From NCBI GenBank assembly GCA_907163375.1, contig CAJQUW010003185.1, positions 124,001 through 188,000 on the forward strand: a stretch of 64,000 nucleotides of DNA, in the 5' to 3' direction. This DNA is from Prostheceraeus crozeri. Lineage: Eukaryota; Platyhelminthes; Polycladida; Euryleptidae. A model generated the notes under the pieces. The model was not told where the DNA came from. It saw nothing but the letters and a program-made list of their open reading frames with translations, and ran no database searches. The first letter of the stretch is position 1, and every line of letters starts with the position of its first letter. The position numbers were made by a program, and so were the translations under genes. Shown here piece by piece: positions 50,148-60,978 of this stretch.

Positions 50148-50164
50148 TATATATATATATATAT
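50148..50164. repeat. (AT)n tract between the two Penelope-like copies
   Basis: Short AT run directly abutting the right inverted repeat of copy 1. Confidence 0.9.
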
Positions 50165-50212
50165 CTTGGTGAACAATGCCCGTAAATTTGATAAATCAAA
50201 ACGAATTGATTT

Positions 50213-51318
50213 GTGATGCACTACATGTTTCAGCAGCATTTAAAATTGGCATGCACCAACATTTTATTTTCTTTCGACAACGAACTCTATCTACAAGTGG
50301 ATGGGATGTCCATGGGCTCATGTCTCGTCCCAACGATGGCTTCTTTCGCCATGGATATGCTTGAAAAACAACTGAACAAGTTTTCTGGTTCAGCCCCTGT
50401 CTTTTACAAAAGATATGTGGATGATATCTTCTGCATTTTCGAAGCCGACGCTGATATTCATGCTTTTCATTCTTATTCTTTTTAAATGATCTGCATTCTG
50501 ACATTGATTTTACTTTCGAAGAAGAGGTCAATCATAATCTTGAATTTCTTGACACCATTGTCACCAGAGCTGATGATGATGGTTTCCATACTGCCTGGCA
50601 GCTGAAAGAAACCAATACCGGTATCTATACTCTTAATTCGGCGTATTCACCTAAGCGATACCGCTTCGCCGCCATGAGATCTCTTTTTGACCGTGCTTTG
50701 AAAATAAATTCCAGCGTCAGAAATTATCAAAAATCCGTTTCTATCATCAGCAATATTTTTCAAAAAAATGGCTTCACTGAATATGAAATTACTCGCGTTC
50801 GTAAAGATGTTGAGGCGAGACATGAGAACCGGACTCTCACTCAAAATTCAGATCCATTAGAGTGTCGCATACTCAATTGGAGCTTCCCCTTCATTGCTGA
50901 AGGTGAGAACAATTTATTGAATCATATCAAAGAGATCAACAAAATTATTCCTCCGAATGTCAAAATTCGTCCTGTTTTCAAAACTATGAAAACTAGCATG
51001 TTCTTCTCGAATAAAGACAAAGTGCCGTCCGAACTCAAATCTAACATTGTCTACAAATACATGTGTGAGCACTGTGACAAGTGCTACATCGGTAGTTCAG
51101 TTCAGCATCTGGTGACGAGAATGAATGAGCATCTAAAGGGCTATCCAGCGCCCACTGAAATCAGTATGCACATTCATCCTCCTCATAAAGGAAATTTCAA
51201 AATTGTCTCTAGCACGTACTATCCAAGAATTCTAGAATCTATCCTGTTGAAGAAATCAAATATTGACCACCTGATGAATGAACGGGGAAGCTCCATATCT
51301 CTATGCCTGAATCTGTAA
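50213..51318 (+). pseudogene. Penelope-like reverse transcriptase (partial) plus GIY-YIG endonuclease, frameshifted
   Basis: The first frame has the Penelope-type reverse transcriptase motifs QVDGMSMGSCLVPTMASFA (canonical MGSPLSP altered to MGSCLVP) and RYVDDIFCIF with the catalytic Asp pair. It stops at 50485. The continuation (DIDFTFEEEVNHNLEFLDT, then TGIYTLNSAYSPKRYRF) is in another frame, so one indel lies near 50470. From 50674 the endonuclease follows: NIVYKY, CEHCDKCYIGSS, VTRMNEH with the catalytic Arg, MHIHPPH and RILESILLKK, ending at 51318. The 5' part of the reverse transcriptase is absent. Confidence 0.92.
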
Positions 51319-51494
51319 ATAGCTGTAAATAGTTTTATTGTTTTATTGTATTTCACTGCTTTTATTGTTTGACTTGACGCAAGAGACCAGACAAAGTGAC
51401 GCCATAAATGTTGAATTGTATGAAAAGTGATCATCATCCGATATGTCTCGATTTTGTATTTAAGTGATTAAATGTCAAACAGTCTTTTGTTCAC

Positions 51495-51533
51495 CTGAAG
51501 ATGGCATGTGCACATGCTGAAACATGTAGTGCA
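51495..51533 (+). ncRNA. Hammerhead-like motif in the 3' repeat of Penelope-like copy 2
   Basis: CTGAAGA (51495-51501) is followed by a palindromic stem GCATG..CATGC with an extra GU pair, then GAAA (51519-51522) and ACATGT. CAC/GTG pairs outside. It has the same single unpaired T as copy 1. The stem II bases differ from copy 1 but pairing is kept, which is covariation and supports an RNA fold. Confidence 0.55.
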
Positions 51534-51557
51534 TCACAAATCAATTCGTTTTGATTT

Positions 51558-51560
<3 letters not shown>

Positions 51561-51600
<40 letters not shown>
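51561..51600. repeat. (AT)n tract at the right end of the Penelope-like cluster
   Basis: AT run with a GTATAT interruption. Confidence 0.95.
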
Positions 51601-51602
<2 letters not shown>

Positions 51603-51619
51603 TGTAGTATATTTTTATA

Positions 51620-51770
51620 ACCTGGCAATAGCTGAATTTATCAAATCTCACCAGATGTAGCCATCACGAGAGATGTTTCAGCCTGTTGGACCTCATCAGT
51701 CGTGGGTAGGTTCGAACTAGCAAGGTTTGACATAGAGGACGGGCAAGTGTGATCTTTAACCGCAAGGCCT
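51620..51770 (-). ncRNA. tRNA-like/hammerhead chimeric repeat, copy 2
   Basis: Minus strand, starting at 51769: GGCCTTGCGGTTAAAGATC (A-box-like), then GTTCGAACCTACC (B box), then a hammerhead core. CCACGA is followed by CTGATGA, a four-pair stem II GGTC..GGCT with two GU pairs, GAAA, then ACATCTC and TCGTGATGG. The A and B boxes resemble a pol III promoter. Stem III has lost a pair (ACATCT instead of ACATGT). It is inverted relative to copy 1 and copy 3. Confidence 0.6.
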
Positions 51771-51799
51771 TCCTGACTAATTCATTCTCTGAACAGATG

Positions 51800-51935
51800 G
51801 TCCGGTGGTCTTGCGGTTAGAGGGCATGCTTGCACGTCCTCTATCTCCAAAGTCGCTTTTTCGAGCCTATCCACGACTGATGAGTCCCAACAGGCTGGAA
51901 CATCTCTTGTGGTGGCTGCAACCGCCTGATTGACC
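51800..51935 (+). ncRNA. tRNA-like/hammerhead chimeric repeat, copy 3 (core mutated)
   Basis: GGTGGTCTTGCGGTTAGAGG (A-box-like) is followed by GCATGCTTGCACGTCCTC, a damaged B box (TTTTTCGAGCC), and CCACGACTGATGAGTCCCAA. The essential GAAA is changed to GGAA (51897-51900), so it is unlikely to cleave. It lies head-to-head with copy 2, about 37 bp apart. Confidence 0.6.
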
Positions 51936-54246
51936 TCAAATCTGATTTGCACTGCTCCATTTCAAAAGTGTAACCGAAAATTGAGGCAAATGGAGAAATC
52001 CCAATAAAGTGATAAATGATCACGTTGAACACTTGTCTCGTTGAATTTCTTCTTTAGTTGTAGTTATGGGTTTGAGTGCTATTGTTAATAAAACATGATA
52101 AACATAGAATATTTCGCTGGTGTGGAATGAAGGGTTGAACTTGTAGGGTTTCAGGGAATTATGTGAGAAAGGTTAAGAAACCCTGGCATAAACGGTTATC
52201 GCACAAATAGGCAATAATTCGTTGGATGTTTGGAATGTCCAACGAATAGATGGAATGTCTCCAGCAGTCCAATATTGCTGCACTAGAAATGTATATTGAT
52301 ATCATGGATGAATGGAATTGAATATTTGTATACACATCTGCACAGGTAATGTATATTGTAAAGTCAATATAATTTACATAACTTCCCGAACGTTATTTTT
52401 ATCATTTTTATCACGGAGATGTTTTTTAAGTAACTGAATGCAATGACATAATTAGCATCATCGAGTGATGATACTGAACCAATATTGTTCATATTAAACA
52501 GCTATCTTTGTGAAGCTCTGTATAGTCAATCAACTTTCAATAATAATTAGCTGACTTTGAGTTTGTGGGAAGCTAGATCATACGAGATGACGAAATCTTT
52601 CACCTTTATAGCGCATAATTGTAGCTGATGGAAGAAAAGTGATTTTCTCCTTAGTCAATCATAGTTAATAAGTTGCAATGTCTTTAAAGTTTCAAAATCA
52701 TATTGGTTGTGTCATGCTATGGTGATAGTTATTGTTAAAGTTTCTTTCATCAAAACCTCCATCATTTAATAATCTATAGAGGATTATGATCACCAAGTTA
52801 TTACGCTGCTTCTCTCATGTCTATAATTTCCTCTATTGATGCGAAAACATCTGATAATGTCTGACTTGTACAGGAGATACAAATATACATGCATGTTTAT
52901 TATAACCAATAGAAAAACCGATGCTTCAATTTTCGGGTATTTAAATATGACTACGCACTGACACATCATTCATTATTGGTTGAGCAGTTTCTTCGCAATA
53001 GAAAAACTCGAATGACACAAAAATCACCAAATCTCAATCGTTGTGAACAAGCTTGGGATCTAGGGTAGATAAAAGGAGTCCGAATGAGGTGACATGAAAT
53101 CCTTGAAAGACCTACAATCTACATGTATCACTGATGAAGAGTGGGTGACCATTCCTCCGAACGTGACTTTGTATGTCTCAAAGAATCAGATGCTTCAATA
53201 ATTCCTCAGGCGGTTCAACTCGTTGAAAGCTTCTTGTGCTCCTATTGAAAAGGTGATTGCACCTTATTCAATTGATTACTTCCTTGATTTGATACAATAG
53301 AAGATTTATTACAAGATATTAAGAGATGTACGAGCATTTAATTACTAACATTAAAAAGTGACGGACATTTTTTGGACTTGGTGTATAGGCTAAATAAGTT
53401 TTCTAATTCATTCTTCAGCTGAATCGATGCAAGGATCATCAATACGAGAAGCATTGCTACCTTCTCCTTTCCACATTTAGGCATGCTAAATCACGCACAA
53501 CACAAATTGCACGGTATGAACGAATTTCAATTGCTTCACACAATGAAAAATCCTCCTTTTTTGTGTGCACTGACATGCATCATTGAGTGAGTACATGCCT
53601 GTTTTAAGTAGGTGCTGGCAGACTTTCTAGCCGACCGGGCTTTGGCCTGATTTGTTTTGTAGAAACGGGCTTGACCGCGTTTGTAATCTCACTATATTTA
53701 CTTATGAAGGTGCAAAAGTCAATAAATCATATGGTGTCGATGCTGATGTGACACAATACACAGATCGCACTTGACGCTTTGCACACATGCACAAATCACG
53801 TGAATCATAGTGCCTTTATCGTCATCTTGAAGAAATGCGATAAATTAATGCAGCCCCATAGGCTCGTTAATTATGGAATGAGAATATTTTCTGCGTGTTT
53901 GAATATCTACAAAAATGGAAACAAAATTTGTAGTTATCGGTAGCGAAATTTAGAAAAATTTGTCGATGGTATTGATTGAGCACGTTTTGACATTGTATTT
54001 ACCGATTTTCTCAAATTTTGAATTAAGTCGAATCAATTTTGCTTCAAAGATCTGCAGCGTCTGGTTATTTGCTACCAAAAATGATTTATTAGAGACCATT
54101 CTTAGCTCATGACCAAATTCTAGCTCAGATTCATTAAGTTTACTGATTCAAAATATGGATATTGAGGAAAATCGACCTGAATGTGTGTGCATTGCACATG
54201 CAAAATACTGCAAATCCCATCAAGAATTATCAAAAATGACTTGCAA
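51936..54246. other. Non-coding stretch, nothing recognised
   Basis: AT-rich unique-looking DNA with no repeats, coding motifs or tRNA-like boxes that I can support. Confidence 0.5.
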
Positions 54247-54396
54247 TTAAGTTTGGGCAAGCAATTAATTTTAATCGCAACACGAAGCAATCACTCAATT
54301 TTGATCGCAACAGGAAGCAATCAATTATTACTAATTGCAAAATGAACCAATCAATTGATTTTAACTGCAACAAGGAGCAATCAATTACTTGCAAAT
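54247..54396. repeat. 30-bp AT-rich minisatellite
   Basis: GCAACACGAAG, GCAACAGGAAG, GCAAAATGAAC and GCAACAAGGAG start at 54277, 54307, 54337 and 54367, exactly 30 bp apart. They are separated by CAATCAATTxATTTT-type spacers. Less regular ATTGCAA/CAATCAATT motifs continue to about 54460. Confidence 0.85.
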
Positions 54397-54724
54397 TTGT
54401 AGTCATTTTATCAATCAATTGCAACTATTATCAATTAATTGCAGCTATTAATAATCACCATAATAATAGACTAATTTTTGATTTTGAATTTTTCGTTTTT
54501 CGTTCCGCTATTTCAGTAAAATGAATTAGGTTACTTGGTCCTACACATATATACTTTACAAATCTCATAATAGCTTGTTATCAATTAATTTGGATAGTGA
54601 CTTGTAGACCCATTACATGAAATGCATATAACTGTATTCTTAATTTGATTTGAATATTGATACAATTTTATTGCAGTCTCAAGCTCATGCATCATATTTA
54701 TAGTAATGATTTATTATTAAAATA

Positions 54725-55560
54725 AGGGGATATCCATCTGGTTTCATAATATGGCTTAAGGACTACATGGACAATCGTTGCTGTGAGGTGAATGTTGTGA
54801 TTGTATTTTCAAATCGCTTCCATACGATCTTTGGAATTGCTGAGGGATCAATTCTGGCACCGTTCATCTTTAATGTATTCATTAGTGACTACACAAATCC
54901 AAATCTGAAAGTACTTAAGTTATTAAGTATGCTGACGACGTAAAGATGGTATGCCCTATCTTTTCGACAAGTGGAAATTCAGCAAACGAAGAAATTCTAG
55001 GTTTCAAGAAATGGTGTCAAAGCAACAGTTTGAGTGTCAACGTAGACACGTCTAGTTTGGTTTTATGCAAGAAGAAAAATTTTCCTTCGCAGTTAACACA
55101 GTACTTAACACAGCTCTCAGAAGTATGCTCTGTGAAAATTCTCGGACTCAACATCACTTACGATCTCAAATGGAACTGTGACATTATTAGCCATGTCTCA
55201 AGTATAGCTAGCAAAATGCTACTTGTTCTTAGAATATTAAAACCTCTAATAAGTCCCTAAGAGCTGCATCTCATATATAATGTACATGTACAATTTGCTC
55301 AGTTATGGAATAGACTTGCCCCTGTTTTGCTGGACTCAACTCAAAGCTAACAAAGAAGTTGCGAATAATCGATCGAAGAGCACTTTTAATTGTACAGTCA
55401 AATGGATCTTGTTGCTTTGCTTGTACAAAATCAACACTAAGTGAAAGACGTCAAAACTCAGCAAAGAAATTATTTCTGCAAACGCTCCACGACAACAACA
55501 ACATCATAAATGAGTTTCTACCCCATATATGATCCTCGAGAAACCAAAAGCTTTGTGCTC
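54725..55560 (+). pseudogene. CR1/Jockey-like LINE reverse transcriptase remnant
   Basis: Broken reading in successive frames gives FIIWLKDYMDNRCCEVNV, FGIAEGSILAPFIFNVFI (the GVPQGSILGP motif), then a YADD-type catalytic box as MLTT/ADDVKMV. The open frame 54946-55260 contains KWCQSNSLSVNVDTSS and VKILGLNITYDLKW. Downstream LLSYGIDLP-like and arginine-rich C-terminal traces run to about 55560. Several stops and frameshifts. Flanked by AT-rich minisatellites. Confidence 0.8.
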
Positions 55561-58500
55561 CAGCTTGCAGCAGTGCTAACCGACAATCTTCATTTATCCC
55601 TTATACAACTTTTCTTTTAAACAAATAGTTATTTTAATATGTACTTATGTTGTCTACTTCGATTCTTTTACTTTGGAACATTATGATGAAAATTCATGCT
55701 GTAATTTCGGATCACCATTTTGAGAAAATAAGACACTTCTACTACTACTACTACATATGATCGCACGTACCTGCCTTTAACAGAACATGAAATAGAGTTT
55801 TTAAAGTTCTCATAAAAGTGATACAATATAGGGATATCAAATACATTATGCACCAGATGGCTCATTAATAGAATACTGGAAGTGGTAAATTAAGAATAAG
55901 ATATGTTTTGGAAGCTTAACATAGTACAAGGGAGCAATATTAGATATCACCGAAAAACCGTGAAAATTGTGATCCCTGCTTAGTACATGTACATCTAGAG
56001 AAATCACTGTAGGTGAGATGCCTTTCCTGTGATGGTGAGTAGCGTGACACCACTTCCAGCAAATGAGTCAATTAAATACCTTCCCCATTACAACACAAAT
56101 CAATCCGATAATTGCAATCATTGACAGATACCAATCAATTAGTTGCAATTATTTGGTGGCACCAATCAATTAATTGCAATCGTTCTATCACGTCAATCAA
56201 GTAATTGTAATTTTTGAATGTCCCTGCAACCCATATAGTGTAAGTGCATTGATTACAGACTGTCGGGTAGGTCTAGATGAATGAGCGTGGGTCTAAATAG
56301 TCCCGATAAAATGGAGCAGGTCGAGCTGAATTTTTTGACGGGTTTGGGTCGAGCAGGACCGGAAAAGTGATGTCCATTTTCAAGTGTAGATGTTAGTGGA
56401 GTGCTAATGAACTTTTGATTTCTACATCTATCGTGAGCTGCACGTAGGTCGAGAATTCGAATTCTGCTTACGAAAAATCACTGGATAGAACATAATTGCG
56501 ATTGAAATCTTAAAGATTTTTGAACATTTTAAATCAAGTTAGTCTAAAATTCATAAAATTGCTGGAATTTAAATCAGCATTCTCATTTAAAGATACATGT
56601 TGGAACGATCTCTATCATCGCATGAGAATGATAGCTGTTAATGATATTTGAATGATGCTGATCTGAGAATATGAACAGAGATTCTGTAGATTGGCCGGAT
56701 TAGTTATTTTCGCCTCATCCGTGATGCAGTGATCATTGTGAAGAGAAAAAAGTCTAAAGCGCTTCGATGGGAATTTGGAGAGCTATAAAGGCACACTGCA
56801 TCCTTCATATTACAACTCTTATTGCTTCTTGGTAAATGAAATTGAGATACAAAACTAAAATTCTGTTCATTGATTCGCCTCATTCCTTTGTTACCTACTT
56901 TCTAATGTCTACCATTGCAGATGCGGCGTTTGCTACAATTTCGATATTTTATTCAATCCTTTTGAATCATCTCTTTTCATTTGACTTTTGTTTTATTCAG
57001 GTTAGTATCATTTTCGGCACAAATTGCAACTAATACTAAATGTGAAGAAAACAATTACCTGGGTAGATAAAGACTCTACCTAGTATACGCTCACAGCCAG
57101 CCTCAACAATCTTCGTCTTTTCAAAACATTATAATCAAGAAGCCTCCATCTATTCTACGGGAGAATGACGCCATTATCACTCCAACAACTTTCATTTTGC
57201 TCGAGTGGGGCATTCGCAAATGCAGCATTCTCAAGTAAGAGCCGAAAGTACGCAAATTGCACACAATACGACGAAATGTTTAATGTAGCGTTGATCACAA
57301 CCGCACACGAGAAAACATATCACAAGATAATGCAAATAATAAGGCGCATACATCAACACATCGCAGTAGAACAATAAAAAGCTTCTGGTACATACACAAC
57401 CATAAGGAGCTGACGGTGAAGATCAAAAGCGGATCGGTTGAGTAAATAGGATAATCCGTCACTTCCTTATCTCTCCTAACAACACTGAGATGCGTTTCAG
57501 TCCATCCACAAATAAACCAAAGATTGCGTAGTGAGGCGATCCTTAGATGACCGCGTCGGGGAGATCAAAGCACAGACGAACTTGCATTAGTAATGAGTGG
57601 TCACCAAAAAAACCTATGGAAATTTTATTTGTGTATAGAAAATATCACAGAACAACAGTAAACTGAATCGGTATTTCGACTTTGTGCCAAGGGAACAGTT
57701 GGCGATGACAAATACACTTCGAAAATTCTCATCATATGACAATGTTATTGAAACAATGTTATTCAAAATGAATGAATAGATGCAGAAAAAATATTAAACC
57801 AAAAATTGATATAAACGGTGAATGTAGAAGGATTCACAGCAGATATCGGAATATTGTTTTGCTTGCTGAATATCGGACGGGGAAGTCAAAGTATGGGACG
57901 AACATGACAATCAGTCTAGAATCCCCCATAGCTGTCTCAGACCGGGACGTCGTTCAACAACAGAAACTTGGAGATGACCGTTAGCAGACATGTTTATAAA
58001 TAGACTTATAAACCGTTGCACTCACAATAGGATTGGGAATGATGTCAATGTAGAAGCGTATATACACTATGTTCATCGCGTCGAGTTGTCAATATCCGTT
58101 ATTTCGATAGCAAAGTGCAGGCATGTATTGCTGCGTCGAATAAGTCAAGCATTTTCATCAAATTTTTGAAAAATTGTTTACTTCTTTTAATGAAATATGG
58201 ACTTTATTGATCCATTGAGATTAAAGCAAAACACTTACGAGACGCAAAAGAGAAGTAAAAAAAACTCGTAACTGGAATCCCATTTTAGCCAGCGAATAAG
58301 TGATGTCTACGAGTAAGCATATAGCAAAAAGAAGCTTCTTTGGTTGGTGCGCTTCAGAGTTGGAACCCGTCCGTAATTTACGAAACCTAATAGGTTCACC
58401 TGGGCCAGGTCCGTCTCTGACCGCGCTTCAAGTTCTCTGCTGAACATTATTATTGAGAAATGTTTATATTATCCATCGCCATACAAAGACAGCAAAACGC

Positions 58501-58739
58501 TAAAGGGAGATCTAAGCTGCACTGCTGCTATCCATTTTTGCTAGTCACATAGTAATAATACCCGCACTCACTGAATGGTTGGCCATTTTATGGTTCATCC
58601 TAATTGATTGAAGAGTCAAGCTTGCAAGTGTAAGTAAGCAAGTAAGAGTATATTTGTACCAATGATAATCAGAACACTCGAATTATTGACACAGAGAAAA
58701 ATAAAAAAAGGTAGCATTTAAAGATATACAGCGGCATTT
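55561..58739. other. Non-coding stretch with a second ATTGCAATTAATTG-type repeat
   Basis: At 56093-56215, CAATCAATTAGTTGCAATTA-type units recur at about 35-bp spacing, related to the array at 54.2-54.5 kb. The rest is AT-rich. Plus-strand frames at 56836-57033, 57165-57377 and 57772-57984 have no recognised domain. Confidence 0.45.
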
Positions 58740-59870
58740 GAAAGCATAAGTTCAAGTACACGTAATATTGTTAATCATAAGTGAGACATAAGGGAAGAAA
58801 GAGACATAAATGGCCACTGCGGTGCATGCGAGATGGCACAAAGCCGTGAAGAGAATGTACTTCGAAATCTTCACATTTTCTGAAATAATCAATTGAACGA
58901 TTTTTTCTTCATGAAGAAAGTGAAGGAAAATCGTCACATTTACAATGCTTCCCACAAATAATGACATGACAACGTTGATGAAACTTTTCAAGGTCTATTT
59001 CTAGTGATTTTGGTAGCCATGCTAACAAGGAAGCAGCATGTAAGAGTAGGGACAAAATTATGGAGTTATATACATTCACTAATTGGGCTCGTGATAAGAA
59101 AGGTTTCAAAAGACGTATTGTATACAAACGCTGCGAGGAAGTTCTCAATACAACATTAACATGCGAATTCCATTTGAGCTTGCATTCACTTGTAAGTATC
59201 TTGCATTCACTTACAACCTCAATGTCAGGATAAAAAGACATACATGTACAAGAAGAGCCACATCGGAATACCATTTGCTTGGATTTACGCAAGTTTAGAG
59301 TCATATGATTTTGACGAATCCAAGCGAAAATATCCGCTAAATTATTACAAGATGTGTCGTTTTTAAAAATCGGCTCAATCAAGCTTACATCATCAGCATT
59401 GATGACAACGGTTGACAAAGGTGAAACTGAGAGCGAGCCCATGAGTACACCAAATAACACTGGACCTAATACTGACCCTTGTGTGATTCGTGAAGGAACA
59501 TTGAAAGTGGGGCCAAATGCACGGTTGATTTTATTGCGAATCAACCTATCCGTCAAATAGCTTTTCAACCATGTTATGAAACCACCACTTACACCTTCCT
59601 CAACAAGTCTGTCTAGCATGATTTTTTGCTGAATTTTATCAAATGCCTTCTTTAAATCAAGGCATGTCAGTCTTACTGCCAGAACATCAGCTGAATCCAT
59701 GTACTCAGTGATGCTGTCATGCGTTCTGATGAGAGCACCATCAGTCGATCCATATTGTCTAAACGCAAATTGTTTCGGTCCAAAAAGTGGAGCAAGCTGT
59801 GCATACAATGACTTCAAGACAAGTTTCTCAAAAATTTAACTCATTGAAGGTGTTAAGGAAAGCAGATACA
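58740..59870 (-). pseudogene. CR1/Jockey-like LINE, 5'-truncated reverse transcriptase
   Basis: Minus strand. The start of the domain is visible as SLTPSMS (stop) IFEKLV near 59850, then FGPKQFAFRQYGSTDGAL, LDLKKAFDKIQQKIMLDRL, ITQGSVLGPVLFGVLM and INADDVSLIEP (YADD changed to NADD). IRQNHMTLNLRKSKQMVF and a C-terminal helical region follow, ending at 58909. The conserved tail HSLHGFVPSRMHRSGH lies in another frame (58900-58800), so one frameshift is present. No endonuclease domain. 5' truncation is the usual fate of LINE copies. Confidence 0.9.
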
Positions 59871-60103
59871 TGTAGAGGATGCATGGAATATCCGAGACAG
59901 TGTATTTCTTTGGCAACTAGAGCAAATCTTCTCCATCGCACATCAGTTGTCATAGCAACTACATTATATGATTAATGAATAAAAATTTAATCACATCACA
60001 TGAAACGAAGTCCACTAATCATCATAAGCGGTATCATGGTCAGTCTTTTCTATGGTCAGATTCCTAAATTGAAGTTGGTAGTTCCTGGTAGAATGTGGAA
60101 AGA
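59871..60103. other. Short gap between LINE and piggyBac
   Basis: AT-rich. The sequence CATCAGTTGTCATAGCAA (59942 on) resembles CATCAGTTGTCTTAGCAA near 8556, so a small shared repeat may be present. Confidence 0.35.
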
Positions 60104-60111
60104 TTAACCCT

Positions 60112-60470
60112 AGTCCGTTGCATCTAGACGCTTTTGGGCTCGGGTAGCAAACAAATGCATGTAATTTTGTAGCGAGGTGGAATCAAAAGCCGAGAGTCAC
60201 TGACTTTTATCCTATTGGCATCCTCTCTTGTATGGCAGTATTCGTCTTGAGAAATTCGCTTCATAGCCTAAAGGGATTGGTTTTGTGCAGGCGTGTGCAC
60301 TTTGCCCCGAGTTCGTTACATCTAGAGGCTTTTGGGCTTGGGTAACAAAAAAATACATGCAATTTCGTAGCGAGGTGGAAACAAAAGCTGAAAGTCACTG
60401 ACTTTCATCCTTGTGGTGTCCTCACTTGCATGACAGTATTCGTTTCGAGAAATTTACTTTAATTGACTGC
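60112..60470 (+). repeat. Tandem duplication of the piggyBac left end (about 198 bp)
   Basis: AGTCCGTTGCATCTAGACGC at 60112 recurs as AGTTCGTTACATCTAGAGGC at 60310. The following sequence (TTTGGGCT-GGGTA, TAGCGAGGTGGAA, AAAGTCACTGACTTT) is shared. Only the outer copy keeps an intact terminus. Confidence 0.9.
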
Positions 60471-60744
60471 AGGTGGTAGCAGGCAGAGAGGGTCTATTTT
60501 CGCACAGTCGAGTCTGTTTGATTCATTTATTCCACGCTGGAGAGTGGAATACATCGATTACACTCACACGTGCTGATTGACATCTGCGTTCGGTCACCGA
60601 CACTGCGATGACAACATGGTTGACCGCTCTTGATTAGCGAGCGCTCTCTGGTAGCAGATCAGTGTCGTTACTGATTAGTCATCACACAAGGCATCGAAGG
60701 TACATACCACAACATTGTATCCATTCTTTATGAAATCTGTCATG

Positions 60745-60978
60745 GGGGCTGTTCATTAACTAAAATTCTGCCGACAGAAAATTAAACCGATTTAATATTC
60801 TGCCGGCAGAATATTCAGCCGACTTAATGAACGACGGTATAACACCCGAAACTGGCAGAATGTTCAATCGGTTTCGGTATCATACTTCTAGTTCATTAAG
60901 TCGGCAGAATATTCTGCCGCTAGAATATTAAATCGGTTTAATATTCAGCCGGCAGAATTTTAGTTAATGAACAGCCCC
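60745..60978. mobile_element. Palindromic MITE at the piggyBac transposase start codon
   Basis: A 234-bp foldback with ends GGGGCTGTTCATTAACTAAA and its exact reverse complement. The arms are built from repeated CTGCCGGCAGAATATT and TTAAACCGATTTAAT-like palindromes, and the centre is ACGACGGTATAACACC. It is flanked by ATG at 60742-60744 and ATG at 60979-60981, a 3-bp target duplication. The second ATG is the first codon of the transposase, so the insertion duplicated the start codon and kept one copy in place. Confidence 0.93.

Larger units (their letters stand above)
50190..51560 (+). mobile_element. Penelope-like element, copy 2 (5'-truncated)
   Basis: Bounded by a perfect 46-bp inverted repeat (50190-50235 and 51515-51560). 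This is related to, but clearly diverged from, the 42-bp repeat of copy 1 (shared GCTGAAACATGT and GTTTTGA). It encodes the end of the reverse transcriptase and the whole endonuclease. An (AT)n tract follows at once. The same layout in two different subfamilies suggests the inverted left end is part of how these insertions form, not a chance rearrangement. Confidence 0.88.

Noticed and set aside
54247..54396. CRISPR-like array (30-bp regular spacing)
   Set aside because: Units are contiguous and degenerate without unique spacers, and the DNA is animal; it is a minisatellite.
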